Shown here piece after piece: positions 1-8,053 of a stretch of DNA of 64,000 nt; the first letter of the stretch is position 1, and the number at the start of each line of letters is the position of its first letter. The stretch spans positions 124,001-188,000 of the forward strand of contig NZ_JAUSTU010000002.1 of the NCBI RefSeq assembly GCF_030813005.1. Direction: 5' to 3'. The DNA comes from Robertmurraya andreesenii. GTDB lineage: Bacteria > Bacillota > Bacilli > Bacillales > Cytobacillaceae. The position numbers and the translations under genes are program-made. Under the pieces are notes generated by a model. It was not told where the DNA came from, searched no databases, and saw only the letters and a list, made by a program, of their open reading frames with translations.

Positions 1-2272
1 TCAAGGAACCATCAATAATATGACTGGTTGGGAAATCCCGTATTCACCTCGTCGTCAGGGATCTGGAATTATGCAGCTACACTCTGCCCTTTCCTCACCA
101 GTTATTGTAACAGAAACATCTACCAACGAAGCAAAGGTAGCACTCAAAGAAGTTGGGGATCAATTTGAGTTCACATTAAAAGCACAGAACTTTAGTGATG
201 CTGCTGTTAAATACGATGTTCAAGCAAATCTGCAGACGGATTTTGTAGGATGGGGAGAATTAGGTTATAATCTCAGCGAACTTGAAGGGCAGCCAATTAT
301 AGATGCTGACATTACAATTAATGATGAAAAATCTGGCCAAGTAATAATACCTGCAAAAGGTTCAGTAGAATTTACAGTACAAATTGACTTGAGTAAGGCA
401 AAAATAGTAGAACCAGGATTAACTGGTGGTAGTTTGACAAAAACAGTCGACATTAACAAAGTCTTCCCTAATGGCTACTTCGTGGAAGGATTCGTAACCT
501 TAACAGATCCAGAAGATAAAAACCCTGAGCTTTCTGTCCCATATGTTGGTTTTAAAGGTGATTGGAACGCAGCACCAATTGTTGATGCCTATGCGGATAG
601 TGGAGATTCCTTCTATGACTATACAGGCCTAATAGACGAGAACGGGTACTATTTAGGACAGAATCCATTGATAAAAGGTATTAAACCTGATAAAAATGCG
701 ATTTCTCCAAACGGAGACGGCACTCAGGATTCTACAATACCTGTACTCTCCTTCCTACGTAATGCGAAAAAAGTTGAATTTAACATTCTAGATCAGGAAG
801 GTAACCATTTAAGAACAATCCGAACAGAAAATGAAATTCGCAAGAACTATTATGACCGTGGTCTTTCACCGATGTACTCTCTTAACCCTGCAAGAGGTTG
901 GGATGGCAAAATTAATAACGAAGTAGTGGAAGGCGATTATATTTTTGAAGTAAAAGCTACATTAGACTATCCTGGTGCTAAGCCACAAAGCTTCACAATG
1001 CCAGTAAAAGTTGATACTACTAAGCCGACACTTGAAGCAAGCTATGCAGATGGCACTGTGACACTCGCAGCAGCCGATAATGAGAATGGAAGCGGTGTTG
1101 CCTATATAGATTTGAGAATAGGCGGAAAATCAGTTACCCTTCTTGCCGGTAATGAAACTGAGCACGAGCTTGGCCTTGGATCGGGACAAACATTAACAGT
1201 CGTAGCCGTTGACTACGCAGGAAACGAAGTAAAGAAAACTATCCTTAATAAAGATGAAGAGGAAACAGATGTACCAGATATACGCGTTCTCACTCCTGAA
1301 GCATTCAGTACTTTAGGTGAGAAGGAAGTTGCTGTTTCTGGATACGTTGCGGACAACTCAGGAATTGAATCATTAACAATCGGTGGTAAAGAGGTTGACG
1401 TAGCCTATAATGAAGAAACAGACCGATATGAATTCCACACTACTTTGGAGTTTGAAACCGACGGAGTCCATCGCTTTGATATTGCAGGAGAAGATGGGAA
1501 TGGAACTGAGATTTCTTTCTCAAGAACGGTCTTTGTGGACACTACAGCACCAACACTAAATGTAACAGGGGCACCTTCCTCTGTTGGGAAAGGTGATCCT
1601 AATCCAAAAGTATCTGTTGAAGTAACGGATAATTTTGATGAAATTAGATTGACCCTTAATGGTAGCGAGATTTTATACAACGAATTCAAAGAACCATTCG
1701 AAATGCGCTCATTTGAAAAAACCATTAAGGATATTGAGCTTAAATTAAAGGATGGAGTCAATCGCTTCGTCTTTGAAGTAACTGATTTAGCTGGAAACAA
1801 GGCAATACAAACCGTCGATATCACAAAACTTACGGAGTCACCTGGTGGTGGAGGTGGTGGAATACCTGTCCCAGTTCAACCGACCTTACCTAGTGATCAA
1901 GGGGATTACAAAGTCGATGATAAGGAAGCTACGTTAGTCGTTGATGGCAACAAATTAGAATCTGCTATTAAAGATTCTACAAAAGGAGAAGTGGTCGTAG
2001 ATTTATCTGCAGCTTCTAACAAGAACATCCCGTCAATCCTAACAGCACTAAAGTCTGACACAATAAAGAAAATTGCAGATAATAATAAATCACTTGTCTT
2101 ACAAACAGGGAAGGCAGCTGTAACGATCCCTGCATCAGTCTTAGCTGATTTAGCGAAAGCTGCAACTGGAAATGTAGAAATCTCCATAAAGCAGGAAGAG
2201 CCAAAAGCTGGTACAAACTTTGTTTCTAAGGTAGAGAAGCACGGGGACGGTTCTCCTGCTTCCCGGTTTTGA
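1..2272 (+). CDS. Subtilisin-like cell-envelope protease, C-terminal part (5' end outside window, 3' end truncated)
   Basis: The reading frame is open from base 2, so the gene starts upstream of the window. The first visible residues (SPRRQGSGIMQ) match the segment that follows the catalytic domain in lactocepin/C5a-peptidase type S8 proteases, so the catalytic triad lies outside. Next come an Fn3-like domain (about aa 35-180 counted from the ATG at 20), a FlgD-like Ig domain beginning at ISPNGDGTQDST (about aa 230-340), and two further Ig-like modules to about aa 610. A Gly-rich linker (SPGGGGGGIPVP) and a final domain follow. The last residues, HGDGSPASRF, are encoded by a REP palindrome that starts at 2236, so the natural C-terminus is lost. 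The family is secreted and digests extracellular proteins. The family call is firm; whether the truncated protein is functional is unknown. Confidence 0.85.
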   Translation, partial: QGTINNMTGWEIPYSPRRQGSGIMQLHSALSSPVIVTETSTNEAKVALKEVGDQFEFTLKAQNFSDAAVKYDVQANLQTDFVGWGELGYNLSELEGQPIIDADITINDEKSGQVIIPAKGSVEFTVQIDLSKAKIVEPGLTGGSLTKTVDINKVFPNGYFVEGFVTLTDPEDKNPELSVPYVGFKGDWNAAPIVDAYADSGDSFYDYTGLIDENGYYLGQNPLIKGIKPDKNAISPNGDGTQDSTIPVLSFLRNAKKVEFNILDQEGNHLRTIRTENEIRKNYYDRGLSPMYSLNPARGWDGKINNEVVEGDYIFEVKATLDYPGAKPQSFTMPVKVDTTKPTLEASYADGTVTLAAADNENGSGVAYIDLRIGGKSVTLLAGNETEHELGLGSGQTLTVVAVDYAGNEVKKTILNKDEEETDVPDIRVLTPEAFSTLGEKEVAVSGYVADNSGIESLTIGGKEVDVAYNEETDRYEFHTTLEFETDGVHRFDIAGEDGNGTEISFSRTVFVDTTAPTLNVTGAPSSVGKGDPNPKVSVEVTDNFDEIRLTLNGSEILYNEFKEPFEMRSFEKTIKDIELKLKDGVNRFVFEVTDLAGNKAIQTVDITKLTESPGGGGGGIPVPVQPTLPSDQGDYKVDDKEATLVVDGNKLESAIKDSTKGEVVVDLSAASNKNIPSILTALKSDTIKKIADNNKSLVLQTGKAAVTIPASVLADLAKAATGNVEISIKQEEPKAGTNFVSKVEKHGDGSPASRF
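2236..2263 (+). repeat. REP palindrome copy 1
   Basis: The sequence reads GAAGCACGGGGACGG followed by TTCTCCTGCTTCC. The ends GAAGCA/TGCTTC form the outer stem of a hairpin. This copy supplies the last codons and the stop of the truncated subtilase gene. About nine copies in both orientations occur between 2236 and 30026. Confidence 0.9.
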
Positions 2273-2643
2273 TCGGGCAAGTAAGATTTGAGGAAATCCC
2301 TACTGGATTAAATGAGGAAATATTTTCGTTTTTGGAATGTAACGTTACGGGACAATGGTTAGTTTTTGTTTTGACACACGCAAAGGCACCTCCCTTAAAT
2401 TTACATTCATAGTAACAGGAGGCGTTGCGTGTTTATAGGCGTTGTTTGGTTGGGCGCTTACAGTTGAAAATCCACTTTTCTTGAGTAAAAAAATCCAGTA
2501 CAATTTCTCACACATTTTTGTGTATTCGAAATTATACCGGAGGGTGTATATCGGAATACTCAGACTTCAATATTCTTTGTACTGAGTGCCCTAAAAATAG
2601 GTTTATGAAATTGTAAAGTATCATAATTTTACGACTACAGTAG
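2273..2643. other. Non-coding stretch, repeated at 3250-3620
   Basis: I see no credible gene in this roughly 370-bp stretch, which is repeated unchanged in the second duplication unit. It holds a short palindrome, GTAACGTTAC, near 2339 and otherwise AT-rich DNA. It lies downstream of the 188-aa gene on the minus strand and downstream of the truncated protease on the plus strand. No clear terminator was found. Confidence 0.5.
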
Positions 2644-3210
2644 TTAGGCAGATCTTGTCTTTTGTACTTCACCATCTTCAGGTCTCATAAGATGTATAGT
2701 TAATTTACATAAAAATAAATAATAACCTAAGTCATTTAGTGATAATGTTTTCTTAAAATTACCTTGTTTTAATTGTTCTTCAAACAATTGCCTTGAAAAA
2801 GAATTTAGAAGGCTGAAATCAACAACATAATTCGAAATTATAGGATCAGGAAAATATAACAATCTATAAATCTGATTACTCTTTATCGCATGTTCATCCA
2901 ATTTTAAATCTTTTATTGGAATTAATGGTGCGAAAATCAAAACATCATCTCTCTCGGAATCACAAGTATTTGAAAGTAATATTGCTTTAGTTCTTAAAAC
3001 AGAGAGATTCCCATCTTTATCTTGTTTAAAAAATGGAATGGCATCACCAAAAATATCTCCCTGAGCTAGATATGGTAAAGCTGAGTGCATTGAAAAATTT
3101 CTTTGCACCCCACTCCTATCAAACTGTTGAATAGAAGCTTTAACTTGTTCTTTCGTATAAGGGCGGATAGAAGGAAATAATTCTGTTACAAAGTCAATAA
3201 ATTCACTCAT
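2644..3210 (-). CDS. Duplicated copy of unknown 188-aa protein, cut off from its operon
   Basis: The coding sequence is identical to 3621-4187. The ATG at 3210 gives MSEFIDFV; an upstream GTG at 3219 lies in the REP and adds three residues, so I do not use it. In this copy the two upstream genes and any ribosome-binding context are replaced by the REP palindrome at 3213-3240, so expression is doubtful. Function is unknown; see the entry for the in-operon copy. Confidence 0.6.
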   Translation of the reverse strand: MSEFIDFVTELFPSIRPYTKEQVKASIQQFDRSGVQRNFSMHSALPYLAQGDIFGDAIPFFKQDKDGNLSVLRTKAILLSNTCDSERDDVLIFAPLIPIKDLKLDEHAIKSNQIYRLLYFPDPIISNYVVDFSLLNSFSRQLFEEQLKQGNFKKTLSLNDLGYYLFLCKLTIHLMRPEDGEVQKTRSA

Positions 3211-3212
3211 TG

Positions 3213-3240
3213 GAAGCACGGGGACGGTTCTCCTGCTTCC
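3213..3240 (+). repeat. REP palindrome copy 2 (start of second duplication unit)
   Basis: This copy is identical in its 28 bp to the palindrome at 2236. It marks the exact junction between the two tandem units, which makes it a likely recombination point. Confidence 0.9.
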
Positions 3241-3620
3241 CGGTTTTGATCGGCCAAGTAAGATTTGAGGAAATCCCTACTGGATTAAATGAGGAAATAT
3301 TTTCGTTTTTGGAATGTAACGTTACGGGACAATGGTTAGTTTTTGTTTTGACACACGCAAAGGCACCTCCCTTAAATTTACATTCATAGTAACAGGAGGC
3401 GTTGCGTGTTTATAGGCGTTGTTTGGTTGGGCGCTTACAGTTGAAAATCCACTTTTCTTGAGTAAAAAAATCCAGTACAATTTCTCACACATTTTTGTGT
3501 ATTCGAAATTATACCGGAGGGTGTATATCGGAATACTCAGACTTCAATATTCTTTGTACTGAGTGCCCTAAAAATAGGTTTATGAAATTGTAAAGTATCA
3601 TAATTTTACGACTACAGTAG

Positions 3621-4190
3621 TTAGGCAGATCTTGTCTTTTGTACTTCACCATCTTCAGGTCTCATAAGATGTATAGTTAATTTACATAAAAATAAATAAT
3701 AACCTAAGTCATTTAGTGATAATGTTTTCTTAAAATTACCTTGTTTTAATTGTTCTTCAAACAATTGCCTTGAAAAAGAATTTAGAAGGCTGAAATCAAC
3801 AACATAATTCGAAATTATAGGATCAGGAAAATATAACAATCTATAAATCTGATTACTCTTTATCGCATGTTCATCCAATTTTAAATCTTTTATTGGAATT
3901 AATGGTGCGAAAATCAAAACATCATCTCTCTCGGAATCACAAGTATTTGAAAGTAATATTGCTTTAGTTCTTAAAACAGAGAGATTCCCATCTTTATCTT
4001 GTTTAAAAAATGGAATGGCATCACCAAAAATATCTCCCTGAGCTAGATATGGTAAAGCTGAGTGCATTGAAAAATTTCTTTGCACCCCACTCCTATCAAA
4101 CTGTTGAATAGAAGCTTTAACTTGTTCTTTCGTATAAGGGCGGATAGAAGGAAATAATTCTGTTACAAAGTCAATAAATTCACTCATCAT
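3621..4190 (-). CDS. Unknown 189-aa protein, third gene of a three-gene module
   Basis: I do not recognise a characterised family. The protein is soluble, with no signal peptide or membrane helix. Conspicuous segments are QGDIFGDAIPFF near aa 50, LSNTCDSERDD near aa 83 followed by APLIPI, and a C-terminal segment containing YYLFLCKLTIHLMRPE. A Gly-Asp-Ile element followed by Ser-Asn-Thr-Cys-Asp looks like a conserved core, but I cannot assign an activity. The start ATG overlaps the stop of the upstream gene by four bases (ATGA), so the gene is probably translationally coupled as the last gene of the operon 5250 to 3621. A second copy lies directly downstream. Confidence 0.75.
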   Translation of the reverse strand: MMSEFIDFVTELFPSIRPYTKEQVKASIQQFDRSGVQRNFSMHSALPYLAQGDIFGDAIPFFKQDKDGNLSVLRTKAILLSNTCDSERDDVLIFAPLIPIKDLKLDEHAIKSNQIYRLLYFPDPIISNYVVDFSLLNSFSRQLFEEQLKQGNFKKTLSLNDLGYYLFLCKLTIHLMRPEDGEVQKTRSA

Positions 4191-4510
4191 AGCTCAAATA
4201 TGTTTACTCCTGTTTTTTCAAATAAACTATCTAAAGATTTATTGTAGATTAAAAGTTCCTCTTCACTAAAATCCCTTATAACTGGGAACAATTCTCTCAC
4301 CTCTTCTATACGATCAAACCTTGCTCCCATAGTTGATATTTCAGGTGTATTCGTTTGCTCTTCATAAAAAATATGCTCAATAATTGGAGAGTTACCAATC
4401 ATACTAGAGCTATATGCATTCATAGAAATGGAACCAAAAGCAAAAAGTGCACCCACACTTGCTATAATCTTTGGGGAATGGTTTTTTTGTATTAAAGCTT
4501 CGGTAGTCAT
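4187..4510 (-). CDS. Unknown 107-aa protein with one hydrophobic segment, middle gene of the module
   Basis: This small protein has a hydrophobic stretch at about aa 14-32 (IIASVGALFAFGSISM) that could be a single membrane helix, followed by an acidic, probably cytosolic or surface domain with several Glu/Asp-rich stretches. No family recognised. It overlaps both neighbours by ATGA (4507-4510 and 4187-4190), a tight arrangement suggesting that the three proteins are made in a fixed ratio and act together. Confidence 0.7.
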   Translation of the reverse strand: MTTEALIQKNHSPKIIASVGALFAFGSISMNAYSSSMIGNSPIIEHIFYEEQTNTPEISTMGARFDRIEEVRELFPVIRDFSEEELLIYNKSLDSLFEKTGVNIFEL

Positions 4511-5250
4511 AAATCAAAAACCCCCTCTAAAATCATTTTATGCAATTTATTATCTAATATAGAGCGTGTGATATTAATAACTTTCATAGCATTTTCAATA
4601 TTTGACGTATACGCATCTTTATAGTTAAATCCATAACGATCATTAATATCTAAGACACAAACGAGATAATGCGCCTTTTCATTTCTTAACATTCCAGGGC
4701 TTTGAATATTTAATCCCTCATACACTCTCAAATTTTTGAATGTAATATTAACATAGTATTCCTCTTCAATTACAAACGTTATTTTTTGTTCTATGTCATG
4801 TGGATTGGTGTTTGTATCAATGTTGATAAATTTGCTCTTTATCAAATTAATAGGGTCTTTAATCGGTTCCTTATCCGTTAGAGTTTCAAATACAATTTCC
4901 GTCGTCAATCCAGAAAAAAAGTAACCTTCATTAGCGTAATTACCAAGAACATTGTATAGAGTATTTACCCTATCCTCCACATATGTTAAGCAATTTTCCC
5001 ACTTACCTTGAAAAGTATCATCATAATTGGTTATTAATTGGGTATTCGATAATGATATGTTTAATTGAGAATGCCCATTATGGGAAGTTGTTGATATGCG
5101 TGGGATTTCTTCAGGAGCATCGTCAGGTACTGGGATTAATGTAACCTGGTGAAAGTAGTCTTTTAGGAGGTCTTCAATATCGAATGCTTTTCTCCTTAAA
5201 TTACTAATTCTTGGATATACGATATTAAACCGGGTATTTTTTATTAGCAT
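4507..5250 (-). CDS. Unknown 247-aa protein, first gene of the module (possibly TIGR04255-like)
   Basis: This is the first gene of a compact three-gene operon. It has a good ribosome site (GGAGTGAG) and a TATAAT-like -10 at 5282-5287. The protein is soluble. The early segment EEIPRISTTSHNGHSQLNIS and the general layout recall the sporadically distributed TIGR04255 family, but I am not certain. It has no catalytic motif that I can name. A sporadic, tightly overlapping operon beside mobile DNA fits an accessory role such as defence or toxin-antitoxin. That is inference only. Confidence 0.65.
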   Translation of the reverse strand: MLIKNTRFNIVYPRISNLRRKAFDIEDLLKDYFHQVTLIPVPDDAPEEIPRISTTSHNGHSQLNISLSNTQLITNYDDTFQGKWENCLTYVEDRVNTLYNVLGNYANEGYFFSGLTTEIVFETLTDKEPIKDPINLIKSKFINIDTNTNPHDIEQKITFVIEEEYYVNITFKNLRVYEGLNIQSPGMLRNEKAHYLVCVLDINDRYGFNYKDAYTSNIENAMKVINITRSILDNKLHKMILEGVFDL

Positions 5251-5281
5251 TTATCTCACTCCGAACAGTATTATTACTCTT

Positions 5282-5287
5282 ATTATA
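5282..5287 (-). promoter_or_regulatory. Candidate -10 box for the three-gene module
   Basis: TATAAT reads on the minus strand about 30 bp upstream of the ATG at 5250. I could not find a well-spaced -35; the nearest candidate, TTGAGG, is only 14 bp away. The REP at 5334 begins just upstream. Confidence 0.35.
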
Positions 5288-5333
5288 TTCTAATATTGCC
5301 TCCTCAACAATTATTACCTTTAATTATGTTTTT

Positions 5334-5359
5334 AAGCACGGGGACGGTTCTCCTGCTTC
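5334..5359 (+). repeat. REP palindrome copy 3
   Basis: AAGCACGGGGACGG/TTCTCCTGCTTC. It forms the left border of a decayed copy of the comM-RAYT segment; comM similarity starts directly after it. Confidence 0.9.
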
Positions 5360-5825
5360 TTCATAGATATTTGCATCATAAGTTGTTTTCGTCTTGTCAG
5401 AAGGAGGTGATGTCTTCAGTAATAACTCATATGAAACACGGCCGTTACAAATCTCCCTGCCGTACCTTTCGTATTGCCGTATCCGTACCGCTTGAACCCT
5501 TTCTCGTATGGAGGCTGATGTTTTCAATTGAAGCATTTAGGTTTCCATCCATTTTAAGGAATTTTGAAAAAGGATAATAACAAAACGATCGCGAATTGGA
5601 CCTGAAAGGCGCCCTTGATGGGATTGAATTTGATTATCAGTGCACGTGCAATAATGGGTATGAGAGCCTATATCCACAAGGACATGGATTCATAGCACCT
5701 ATCAACAGAAATGCCGCTGGATACGTGACAATTGAACGGGCGCGGCTTATAGTTACTTTTCCTGTCTCAATCGGCTGTCTCAGCATATCTAGTGTTTCTT
5801 TGGGGATTCTGCCATTTCATCAAGT
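5360..5825 (-). pseudogene. Decayed fragment of a comM/yifB-like gene
   Basis: This DNA aligns with 26000-26467 of the intact comM gene, with many substitutions and several small indels. On the minus strand one frame still reads ASIRERVQAVRIRQYERYGR, as in ComM, before the frame is lost. The last codons of comM are missing because the copy is cut by the REP at 5334. The N-terminal half and the RAYT gene are missing through an internal deletion: after 5825 similarity jumps to 28299. Open frames on the plus strand here are shadows. Confidence 0.85.
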
Positions 5826-6101
5826 TGATGAATTACTGTCAAAGGGAAATGCTCAGTAAATCTGATTAAAAGTAGAATTTTCTTCATGGATGTTTACAAG
5901 AAGGAGCCTTACGTGTGTAACGGGTTAATGTTGAGATAACCAAAGATCCGATTCTATCATATCCTATTCAAAACATATTTAATTGCCAACTTTGAATAAT
6001 TGGTCAATATTTTTTATAGGCTTAAAAAAACCACGGAAATCTCACTCCGTCAAGATACCCAATTTGAAAGCCTGTACGTCTACCAATCAAAGCTGGTTGT
6101 A
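5826..6101. repeat. Decayed copy of the RAYT upstream flank (matches 28299-28490 and 28880-28982)
   Basis: Bases 5826-6010 match 28299-28490, and 6011-6101 match 28880-28982, including the pair of GGCTTTCAAA-like arms and the text leading into the REP. The intervening 390 bp is deleted here. With the comM fragment, this shows that the whole REP-bounded segment exists twice in the window. Confidence 0.8.
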
Positions 6102-6130
6102 GGAAGCAGGAGAACCGTCCCCTTGCTTCC
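6102..6130 (-). repeat. REP palindrome copy 4
   Basis: GGAAGCAGGAGAACC/GTCCCCTTGCTTCC, inverted relative to copies 1-3. It forms the right border of the decayed comM-RAYT segment and the truncation point of the adjacent IS110 transposase gene. Confidence 0.9.
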
Positions 6131-6132
6131 CC

Positions 6133-6601
6133 CAGCCTGAAATTGAAGCTTAGTTTGAATCATAACGCCTGTAATATTTTCGTGTTGTCTCGTAAGATTA
6201 CGAAGGTTTAATAACTGAATTCCTCGCTTTTTATATGGCTCTAATTCCTCTTTATAATACAATTCACAGAGTAGGTATGCATCAACCGCATCTGTCTTTA
6301 CTTTTCTTAGACTTGAACTCTTCGCCTTATACGAAATTAAAGGGTTAATAATAATTAATAGATACCCACGTTCATCTAGGTATTGGACTACTGGTGTTTG
6401 ATAGTGCCCAGTTGCTTCTAAAATCACAGGAGGTTTCTGACCTGTTTCATTCTGTACTTGATCTAAAAACTCTACAAGTAAACCAAGTCCCTCCAGAGTA
6501 TGAGATACTTTAAAACTCTTACGAAATGGTTTGCCTTTATCTACAAAAGCTTGAACCTGACTTTCCCCCTTTGAAATATCCAGACCAACGACTGGATTCA
6601 T
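6133..6601 (-). pseudogene. Truncated IS110-family transposase (N-terminal RuvC-like part only)
   Basis: Bases 6133-6601 match 14844-15312 of the complete element. The first 156 codons remain, with the start MNPVVGLDISKGE, the Glu of VILEATGHY, and KTDAVDAYL, which are three of the DEDD acidic positions. The frame then runs into the REP palindrome at 6102-6130 and picks up about 17 unrelated residues. The serine-bearing C-terminal transposase_20 domain is gone, so the protein should be inactive. Confidence 0.95.
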
Positions 6602-6858
6602 CCTCCATCATCTCCTAATCTCTTATTTGCCGGTACCCCTTCTCCTTCTTGCAGTGTCACAGCTTCGCTTGTTATACGAGATCTATGTCCCAACCAGCCT
6701 CAATCATGTTTCTACAAGTAGGGGGCAAACTGTTTAGCTAACGGGATCTAGGTCCCACGGGCAGTTACGTTTTACCCCGGCTACCGTTATAATAAAACCA
6801 TATAAAAAATGGTCAACCAGAAATATTTTCTATTCTGGTTAACCTTATAATACGAACG
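6602..6858 (-). ncRNA. Non-coding end of the truncated IS110, candidate bridge RNA
   Basis: The stretch matches 15313-15568 of the intact IS110, so the leading non-coding end survives although the transposase is broken. IS110-group elements encode a bridge RNA in this position. It contains the same GATCTATGTCCCA/GATCTAGGTCCCA pair and a terminal hairpin. The RNA assignment is inferred from the family; no transcript is shown. Confidence 0.45.
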
Positions 6859-6945
6859 GGGCAGGTTTTGTTTAACAAGCAGGGAGTTAAAACAAAAATA
6901 AAAGCAGCCGATTTCTTAAATCGACTGTTTTACAAATGGCATTAA

Positions 6946-7122
6946 TTATCGGTGAACGAAAGGTCTGCCATTGTTTTTTTCGGTCCAGATAATTTCAACT
7001 TCTAATTCTGTGGCTTTTTCAGCTAAAAGAAAGCTGCTATGTTTATAAAATGCACCCTTGTTCATATCTTTTGCTAAAACAACAGCCTTATTCATATCTA
7101 TTTTCATTGCCATCCATTCCAT
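6946..7122 (-). CDS. Small hypothetical protein, 58 aa
   Basis: A clean frame runs from ATG at 7122 to TAA at 6946. The protein begins MEWMAMKIDMNKAVVLAK and ends with EIIWTEKNNGRPFVHR. The amino-acid make-up is natural, but the start has no strong ribosome site; an internal Met (MAMKI or MNKAV) may be the true one. DNA just upstream looks like a decayed coding region in shifted frames, so this may be the surviving C-terminal piece of a longer gene. Confidence 0.4.
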   Translation of the reverse strand: MEWMAMKIDMNKAVVLAKDMNKGAFYKHSSFLLAEKATELEVEIIWTEKNNGRPFVHR

Positions 7123-8053
7123 GAGGACAACTGTGCAAAGCGTATTTCGTTATGGAATTAGGTTCATCTCTATACAAATTAATATAGACAGATCTACATT
7201 TGTTCCAATCTTATCAACTTTTAATGAGTAGTTATTAAATTTTCCTTTGGCTGGTTTGACTAAATCCTTTCCCTTTTCGCTTTTCCAACTTGAACAGAAC
7301 ACTGGTTAGATGTTTGAATTATTGGCAACTTCTCAAAAGGTTAATGCTTCTGCGTTTAGCGATGTTGAGATAAGGGATTAGAATAAAAAGCTTCAAGCTC
7401 CAAAGACTAACTTTTTAATCATGGGATACCTCCTTTGAAGATGGGGTTATTATTCCTCAAATGAATTAGTTATTCATTAATTGAAACTTTTATTGAACTA
7501 ATGGGGGCCATATTTCAACACCGAAGTTTCGCTTTTTCCTTCTTTACGTAAGGTGAGTGCACCTATATTAACGGAGGACATTCTTCATTAACGAGAATAG
7601 CCTTTTCTTATTGAAGCAAAGGGGCAGTTTGTTTAAGGTCGATGTAAAACTTGTGTTCAACAATTGGGCCAGAATGTGGAATAACAATATTATCTAAAGT
7701 GGATAATGTGAAGGTTTACACTTAAAAATATTGTCTCAGGTTAAGGGGACCTGCCGACAAAAATCAGATATAGTAAGCTAAGCAAACTTCAACTAAAAAA
7801 GTCGAACTCCTGCTAAGGAACAGACTTTTTAATTTGGCTGCTTGATAAGCTAAGGCCCTCAATAAGCACAATAATTTCAACGATAAAATTATTTACCTCT
7901 ATTTCTATCCTTAGATTAATGTACCTCTTCCCTAAGAATGACTAGCATCTCATTTGTTTACCTCAGAAAGTATGTAAAGTTATATTCAAGAGTAATTAAA
8001 TGGTTGCTTTATAACGTTATTTATTTTACTATATAAAGTAAGGGAGGTAAGTT
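7123..8053. other. Gene-poor, probably decayed DNA
   Basis: No intact gene seen. On the minus strand, 7140-7310 can be read as two pieces in different frames (a Lys-rich segment with GKFNNYSLKVDKIG, then INLYRDEPNS), which suggests a frameshifted remnant leading into the 58-aa frame. The rest shows no recognisable coding pattern. The last 100 bases hold the promoter region and the site GGGAGG of the gene at 8054. Confidence 0.4.

Larger units (their letters stand above)
2236..4187. repeat. 977-bp tandem duplication (unit 2236-3210 and 3213-4187)
   Basis: Bases 2236-3210 recur at 3213-4187 with an offset of 977. The one difference I noticed is GATCGGG against GATCGGC just after the REP. Each unit starts with the REP hairpin, continues through about 380 bp of non-coding DNA, and ends at the ATG of the 188/189-aa gene. 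The right copy continues into its natural upstream neighbour; the left copy stops at its ATG and is joined by two bases (TG) to the second REP. The near identity points to a recent event, or to an assembly artefact. Confidence 0.95.

Noticed and set aside
2236..4187. CRISPR-like direct repeats.
   Set aside because: Only two units of 977 bp; no short regular repeats or spacers and no cas genes.
5296..5859. Plus-strand frames of 93 and 87 aa.
   Set aside because: They lie antisense to the decayed comM fragment and have no ribosome sites or family resemblance.
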